NCBI GenBank assembly: GCA_934229395.1
Contig: CAKQDL010000002.1
Span: 1-64,000 of the forward strand
DNA from: an uncultured Peptococcaceae bacterium
GTDB lineage: Bacteria > Bacillota > Peptococcia > Peptococcales > Peptococcaceae
Reading direction: 5' to 3'
Length of the DNA stretch: 64,000 bases
Made by a program: the position numbers and the translations under genes. Positions 59,581 through 64,000 of this stretch are shown piece after piece (the stretch's first letter is position 1; each line of letters starts with the position of its first letter). The notes beneath the pieces are model-generated. The model was not told the DNA's origin. It made no database searches and worked only from the letters and a program-made list of their open reading frames with translations.

Positions 59581-60800
59581 TTGTACAAAAATACGGCGGC
59601 ACCTCTGTCGCTGACCCTGAACGTGTAAAATTTGTCGCAGAACACGTGGCAAAAACCAAACGCGCTGGCAACGACGTGGTTGTCGTTGTATCTGCACCAG
59701 CAGGTATGACAGATGATTTGACACACCGTGCTGCACTGATTACAGATATGCCAAATCCCCGTGAAATGGATATGCTTTTGTCTACCGGTGAACAAATTTC
59801 CATCGCCCTTACTGCTCTTGCTTTACATGAGCTCGGTGTTGGCGCTATTTCCTTCACTGGTCCACAGGTATGCATCCGTACCGACGATGCACACCAAAAG
59901 GCACGCATTATGGACATCAACGCCAACAAGATTGGCCATGAACTCGCTCAAGGCAACGTTGTTGTTGTAGCTGGCTTCCAAGGCATTGATAACAATGGTG
60001 AAATCACAACCCTCGGCCGTGGTGGCTCTGATACAACAGCTGTTGCTATTGCAGCAGCCATTGGCGCTGACGTGTGCGAAATTTATACTGACGTTGATGG
60101 CGTTTATACCGCCGATCCACGCGTGGTACCAAACGCAACCAAGCTCGCCAAAATTTCTTATGATGAAATGCTTGAGCTTGCCAGCCTAGGCGCCAAGGTA
60201 TTGCATCCAAGATCTGTTGAAGTGGCAAAATTACATGATGTAAAGCTGGCTGTACGTTCTAGCTTTAATACCCATATAGGAGGAACTTACGTGGTTAAAT
60301 CAGAAGAAATCGAAAAAGAGTATGCGGTCACCGGTATTGCTTGTGACAAAAATGTAGCAAAGGTAGCAATTTTGGGTGTAGAAGACCGTCCTGGTATTGC
60401 TGCAGAAGTGTTTGCTGCTCTTAGCGCAGAAAAAATCAACGTTGACATGATCATCCAAAGTGCTGAAGTCAACAACCTCAACGACATTGTATTCACCATT
60501 CCTAAGTCTGATGCAAAGCGCTGCAAGCTCATCATTGAAAACCTCAAGAGCACCTTGGATTATCGCGAAGCCTTTGTTGATGACAACGTGGTAAAAATTT
60601 CTGCTGTTGGCGCAGGTATGGTTGGCGCTCACGGTGTGGCTGCTCGTATGTTCAGTGCCCTTCGCGATGCAGGCATCAACATTGACCTTATTGGTACCTC
60701 TGAAGTGAAAATTTCCGTTGTAATCAAAAAGGACGAAGAGCTCCTCAAGAAGGGCATGCAAGCCATTCACGACGCTTTTGAACTCGATACCATTGAATAA
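59571..60800 (+). CDS. lysC: Aspartate kinase
   Basis: First step of the aspartate family (Lys, Thr, Met). Monofunctional class of 409 residues: VQKYGGTSVAD at the N-terminus, VVVVSAPAGMTD, GFQGIDNNGEITTLGRGGSDT, and two C-terminal ACT domains (about 260-405) for Lys/Thr feedback. The frame opens ten codons earlier within thrB, but ATG 59571 begins the conserved sequence and has GGAG about a dozen bases upstream. Being in the hom-thrB operon points to a threonine-pathway isoenzyme. Confidence 0.95.
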   Translation: MALIVQKYGGTSVADPERVKFVAEHVAKTKRAGNDVVVVVSAPAGMTDDLTHRAALITDMPNPREMDMLLSTGEQISIALTALALHELGVGAISFTGPQVCIRTDDAHQKARIMDINANKIGHELAQGNVVVVAGFQGIDNNGEITTLGRGGSDTTAVAIAAAIGADVCEIYTDVDGVYTADPRVVPNATKLAKISYDEMLELASLGAKVLHPRSVEVAKLHDVKLAVRSSFNTHIGGTYVVKSEEIEKEYAVTGIACDKNVAKVAILGVEDRPGIAAEVFAALSAEKINVDMIIQSAEVNNLNDIVFTIPKSDAKRCKLIIENLKSTLDYREAFVDDNVVKISAVGAGMVGAHGVAARMFSALRDAGINIDLIGTSEVKISVVIKKDEELLKKGMQAIHDAFELDTIE

Positions 60801-60808
60801 AACTTTAG

Positions 60809-60833
60809 GCCGGGGCAACCCGGTCTTTTTTTG
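60809..60833 (+). terminator. Terminator of the hom-thrB-lysC operon
   Basis: GGCCGGG (60809-60815), GCAA loop, CCCGGTC (60820-60826), then seven T. Confidence 0.9.
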
Positions 60834-60915
60834 TGAACAGTTTGCGGAATTTGCCTATTTAATTTAAGGAAAACGGATTGGTATAATGGTTGTCATAAAT
60901 CTATAGAAGGTGTAA

Positions 60916-63126
60916 ATGATGAAGAATCCATTTAAAAAGCGGGCAGGCGTGCGTGAAACGTTGGACCTTACAAAGCTTTTATTTATCGCGCAGATGAAAC
61001 CAATGTACAAAAATCTCGCAGCTGGCCTGGTATGCTTGGGGCTTTTGGTCCTACCACCACTCTATGCGTGGTTCAACATTGCCTCGAACTGGTCGCCTTA
61101 TGATAAAACGTCCAACCTTAAAGTAGCAGTGACGAGCCTTGATAAGGGAACAGAGATTGAAGGGGTGTCCATTAATATAGGCGATGAAATTGTCAAAGCC
61201 TTAAAGGCCAACGACAAAATAGGCTGGCAGTTCGTGTCTTACGAAGAAGGGCAAAAGGCGGTAGAATCGGGCGATTATTATGCGGCCCTTGTGATTCCTA
61301 AAAACTTTTCGGCGCAAATCACTGGCTTTTTGCATGGCAACACCAAGCAGGGGCAAATAGAGTATTATATCAACGAGAAGCAAAATGCCATATCCACAAA
61401 AATTATGGGCACAGGGATGGATACAGTGGCCTCAGAGATTGATAAAACCTTCATCGAAACAGTGACGGACATTGTCTTGAACACGCTGAAGGTGGCGGAC
61501 AGCGAATTTGCCGAGTATAAGCCCTCGCTTTTAAAGATGGTCGATACCATGGATTTGGCATCGGAAAACATGACCTTGCTTGTGGTCAACATGAATGATT
61601 TTGAAAAAATGCTCGATCAGATGGATGCGCTTGCAGACGATGCGCAAAGTGTGTTGCCAAAGGCGAGTGAGGCTCTAAGGGATGCCTCAGACTTGACCTT
61701 GGAGGCGCAAAACAGCCTACAGGAAACGAAATCAACAGTTGGGGATATTGAAAGACTGTTGGGTCAAAGCGTAAACGGCCTGGGTGTGTTTGCTAGTGAC
61801 CTAGAAGGGCTAGGGCGTAGTCTGAGAGGTCTAGGGGATGAGGATGAAGAGGTTGTAAAGTCAAAGCTTGAGGAAAGCATTGACAGCGTGAACGCCTTGC
61901 GCGACCATACGGGAACGCTTGCGGATAATTTAAACCGTTTCAATGCGATGCTGCCAGAAAGCTCGAAAGTCCTTACTGATTTTGTAGAAAAACTGGATGC
62001 CCTAGACGCAAATCTAGAGAGCGCCTGCAACCAGTTGATGGACTTGCGTGATGAGCTTGAAAGCAGCAAGGAAGGCGCGGATGCCATTGCGAGCAAGGCC
62101 GCGGCCGTGCTTTCTGAGACTGCGGGCGACACAACAGACGCTTTAAATAGCTACAACAGCAGGGTGTCTGCCTCCCTTAAAAGCTCAGCCAATCAAATGA
62201 ACAAGACCTTGGATGCCACCTATAAGGTATTGCAGGATGTGTCCGGACTCGTTCCGGTGATGGACAGCACTCTAGGCACCGTTCGCAGCATGGAGCCTGT
62301 GGGAAAAGACACCATCGAACACCTAAAAACCATTATAGAAAACACGCAGAAAAAACTGGATGAGCAAACCAAAAGCTTAAAAGAGTTATCGGAGGATGAA
62401 AAGGTCGATAAGATGGTTGCGTTCATCCAACAGGACGCCCAAAAGCAAAGCGAATTTTTGAGCAGCCCGGTCAAGCTTCATACCAATCGTATGTATCCTG
62501 TGGAAAATTATGGCAGCGGTATGTCACCTTTTTATACAACCTTGGCGATTTGGGTAGGGTGCCTGCTTATGATGGCTATGATTAGCCCCATCAACGAAAA
62601 GGGCGAGGAGGCATATCCTGAGGCAGGCGTAACGCCGATGTATTTGTCGCGCCTTTTGCTTTATCAAATTGTTTCTGTCTTTCAATGCCTCATTATTGCT
62701 CTTGGGGATTTGTTTATTTTGAAAGTTGACTGTATGCATCCGGTGCTCTTTGTGTTATTATGTATTTTAATTGGCCAGATTTTCTCGATTTTCATTTTTT
62801 CGCTGGTATTTACCTTTTCGGCTATTGGTAAGGCCATGGCGATTGTTGTGCTGGTGCTGCAAATTGCGGCCAGCGGTGGGACTTTTCCAATGGAAATGAC
62901 GCCACCGCTCTTCCAAATGATTCATCCACTTTTGCCGTTTACCTATTGCATAGGTGCCATGCGAGAAATTTGTTTTGGCATATATGAGCCGGCACTTGTT
63001 TTGGATTTATCGGTCATGGCAATGATTCCGATTCTCTCCGTAGCTGTTGTGGTCATTTTTGGACCAGTATTTAGAAAATTTGTCCATCTATTTGAAACAT
63101 CAATGAAAAACAGCGGATTGATGTAA
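60916..63126 (+). CDS. YhgE/Pip-type membrane protein
   Basis: A 736-residue Gram-positive membrane protein. One N-terminal transmembrane helix (about 36-58, ending PPLYAWFNIASNWSPYD) is followed by a conserved YhgE N-domain and a long extracytoplasmic helical stretch (about 200-500) with coiled-coil-like heptads. Five or six C-terminal membrane helices (about 535-720) follow. The family includes the Lactococcus phage-infection protein Pip and type VII secretion accessory factors, all ABC-2-like; its function here is unknown. AGAAGG upstream; a TATAAT at 60882-60887 may be the -10. A small membrane protein follows. Confidence 0.88.
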   Translation: MMKNPFKKRAGVRETLDLTKLLFIAQMKPMYKNLAAGLVCLGLLVLPPLYAWFNIASNWSPYDKTSNLKVAVTSLDKGTEIEGVSINIGDEIVKALKANDKIGWQFVSYEEGQKAVESGDYYAALVIPKNFSAQITGFLHGNTKQGQIEYYINEKQNAISTKIMGTGMDTVASEIDKTFIETVTDIVLNTLKVADSEFAEYKPSLLKMVDTMDLASENMTLLVVNMNDFEKMLDQMDALADDAQSVLPKASEALRDASDLTLEAQNSLQETKSTVGDIERLLGQSVNGLGVFASDLEGLGRSLRGLGDEDEEVVKSKLEESIDSVNALRDHTGTLADNLNRFNAMLPESSKVLTDFVEKLDALDANLESACNQLMDLRDELESSKEGADAIASKAAAVLSETAGDTTDALNSYNSRVSASLKSSANQMNKTLDATYKVLQDVSGLVPVMDSTLGTVRSMEPVGKDTIEHLKTIIENTQKKLDEQTKSLKELSEDEKVDKMVAFIQQDAQKQSEFLSSPVKLHTNRMYPVENYGSGMSPFYTTLAIWVGCLLMMAMISPINEKGEEAYPEAGVTPMYLSRLLLYQIVSVFQCLIIALGDLFILKVDCMHPVLFVLLCILIGQIFSIFIFSLVFTFSAIGKAMAIVVLVLQIAASGGTFPMEMTPPLFQMIHPLLPFTYCIGAMREICFGIYEPALVLDLSVMAMIPILSVAVVVIFGPVFRKFVHLFETSMKNSGLM

Positions 63127-63151
63127 TTTGTAGCAGAAAGGATTTGTATGA

Positions 63152-63547
63152 ATGGCAGTAAAGAAATCTCGTACAGGTAAGAAAAAAAGACCAGAATATG
63201 GTCCTCAAGGCACAAAGAAAAATGAAACACAAAAAACACAGGTGAGCCTCGATCAATTTAGCGGTAACCCTAAGGCGCGCAAGGCCAACTATGGCGCTAT
63301 TGCCTGCCTTGTTGTGGCAATGGTTGTGCTTTTGATTGCACCTAATGTTGGTGGCGGCACCTCTATGACGAGCATTGTGCTTACGTCGATTGCCTACCTC
63401 ATGACCGTTTTGGGTGGCGGCCTTATTATGTACACCTCCGATTACATTGAGGAAAAACGTAAGAAGATGACACGCATCACAGGTGTTGTCATGATTGTGA
63501 TTGGCGCCTTTGGTTTGTCCACCATCGCCATGAGTTTGTTTAGATAA
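63152..63547 (+). CDS. Small membrane protein of unknown function
   Basis: A 131-residue protein with a very basic, hydrophilic N-terminus (residues 1-45, many Lys/Arg) and three hydrophobic segments (about 49-66, 72-94, 108-128) separated by a charged loop (EEKRKKMTR). It is not a family I recognise. It lies 25 bases after the YhgE/Pip gene and before a shared terminator, so it may be co-transcribed. Start ATG 63152 has GAAAGGA. Confidence 0.75.
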   Translation: MAVKKSRTGKKKRPEYGPQGTKKNETQKTQVSLDQFSGNPKARKANYGAIACLVVAMVVLLIAPNVGGGTSMTSIVLTSIAYLMTVLGGGLIMYTSDYIEEKRKKMTRITGVVMIVIGAFGLSTIAMSLFR

Positions 63548-63585
63548 AAAAATCGTCCAAGACGGCGCGTCTTGGACGATTTTTT
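63547..63585. terminator. Bidirectional terminator
   Basis: A perfect stem with arm TCGTCCAAGACG on the left and its complement on the right, flanked by A-run and T-run. It ends the small membrane protein transcript and the convergent cyclo-ligase gene. Confidence 0.9.
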
Positions 63586-64000
63586 ATTTGTTTTTCTTGA
63601 GACCTTGCGGTTTGCTCTTGCCAACGTAAGGGTTGTAGAGGTTTTGGGTGAAGATATGGGTAGATGGGGTAAGGACCTCTGGAATATGGAAGTCGGTTTC
63701 TTCACTAGGGAGGGCATCGCCAATGAGCTGGCAATCGAAGCCGGCGGCAAGCATGGTACAATCTTCTGGCAGTAGAGGGAGAAAGCGGTCGTAATAGCCA
63801 GAGCCATAGCCTAAGCGCATACCATAAGGGTCAAAGAGAAGGCCAGGAATGAGGCAAAAGTCGATGGTGTTGATGTCAACAGGTACGGCGTCCTCAAAAG
63901 GAATTTCGCGCAAATGGCCAATGGTTTGCACCAACGGGGTGGTAGGGTCGAAGCGTGCAGGCAGCAGCTGCTTATCTGGCGTGGTGACGGTGAGGGCTAC
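63584..64000 (-). CDS. 5-formyltetrahydrofolate cyclo-ligase (partial, 5' end outside window)
   Basis: C-terminal 138 residues of a one-carbon enzyme that converts 5-formyl-THF to methenyl-THF with ATP. Diagnostic blocks: IDFCLIPGLLFDPYGMRLGYGSGYYDRFLP (Mg-ATP/substrate site, about 50 residues from the visible start) and AAGFDCQLI. The coding frame continues through the right edge without a stop, so the N-terminus lies outside the window. Family identity is clear from the GSGYYDRFLP motif. Confidence 0.9.
   Translation of the reverse strand, partial: VALTVTTPDKQLLPARFDPTTPLVQTIGHLREIPFEDAVPVDINTIDFCLIPGLLFDPYGMRLGYGSGYYDRFLPLLPEDCTMLAAGFDCQLIGDALPSEETDFHIPEVLTPSTHIFTQNLYNPYVGKSKPQGLKKNK

Overview
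The window looks like a chromosomal segment of an anaerobic Gram-positive bacterium of the Bacillota, most likely a Clostridia-type organism of moderate GC. The evidence is strong AGGAGG-type ribosome binding sites, many short rho-independent terminators, a CIRCE operator, a PheB-type (UPF0735) ACT protein, a YhgE/Pip membrane protein, a family II (manganese) pyrophosphatase, oxygen-labile class I fumarase and NifU/NifS-type Fe-S assembly. I saw no rRNA, tRNA, CRISPR array, prophage or defence island. The only mobile-DNA trace is a transposase fragment at the left edge.

Layout, left to right: (1) 1-6.7 kb: IS remnant, citrate synthase (minus), two HAD phosphatases and an acetyltransferase, an ABC-2 type exporter pair, then a tiny self-contained gene for the N-terminus of an AIM24-like protein. 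(2) 6.8-18.7 kb, all plus: ABC exporter, amino-acid racemase, nitroreductase, CNNM/CorC protein, PutP-like symporter, EamA exporter, ProA, NhaC antiporter and alanine symporter. (3) 18.7-26.2 kb, all minus: a seven-gene shikimate/phenylalanine operon (aroF-aroB-aroA-aroC-pheA-aroEK fusion-aroQ) with overlapping or nearly overlapping genes. It is preceded by a leader peptide dense in Tyr and Phe codons and an attenuator-type terminator. (4) 26.2-32.6 kb, minus: galU, rarA, mnmA, an OST-HTH/DUF3825 protein and an NCS2 purine permease. (5) 32.6-38.2 kb: a CLC channel/antiporter with CLC-F features, pyrophosphatase, two-subunit fumarase, and nifS-nifU (minus). (6) 38.2-43.5 kb: a gene-poor stretch, then an ABC importer with a lipoprotein, two permeases, two non-identical ATPases and a 43-residue membrane peptide. 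(7) 43.5-51.5 kb: phospholipase-C-like protein, AlkD-like protein, htpG under CIRCE (minus), methyltransferase, and a lipoprotein/response regulator/histidine kinase operon. (8) 51.7-60.8 kb: branched-chain genes ilvB-ilvN-ilvC-ilvB2, then pheB-like/hom/thrB/lysC. (9) 60.9-64 kb: YhgE/Pip protein, a small membrane protein, and a partial 5-formyl-THF cyclo-ligase (minus).

Together the window carries much of amino-acid biosynthesis: chorismate and prephenate, threonine precursors, early valine/isoleucine/leucine steps and a proline step. It also carries Na+-coupled amino-acid uptake and export.

The strongest unusual signals are: (a) apparent ribosome-mediated attenuation of the aromatic operon through a Tyr/Phe leader peptide; (b) the two-ATPase importer, whose motif losses predict one canonical and one degenerate ATP site, a layout best known from heterodimeric exporters; (c) a PheA protein whose prephenate dehydratase domain lacks the expected catalytic Thr; and (d) small genes that are easily missed (leader peptide, 51-residue AIM24 N-terminus, 43-residue membrane peptide).
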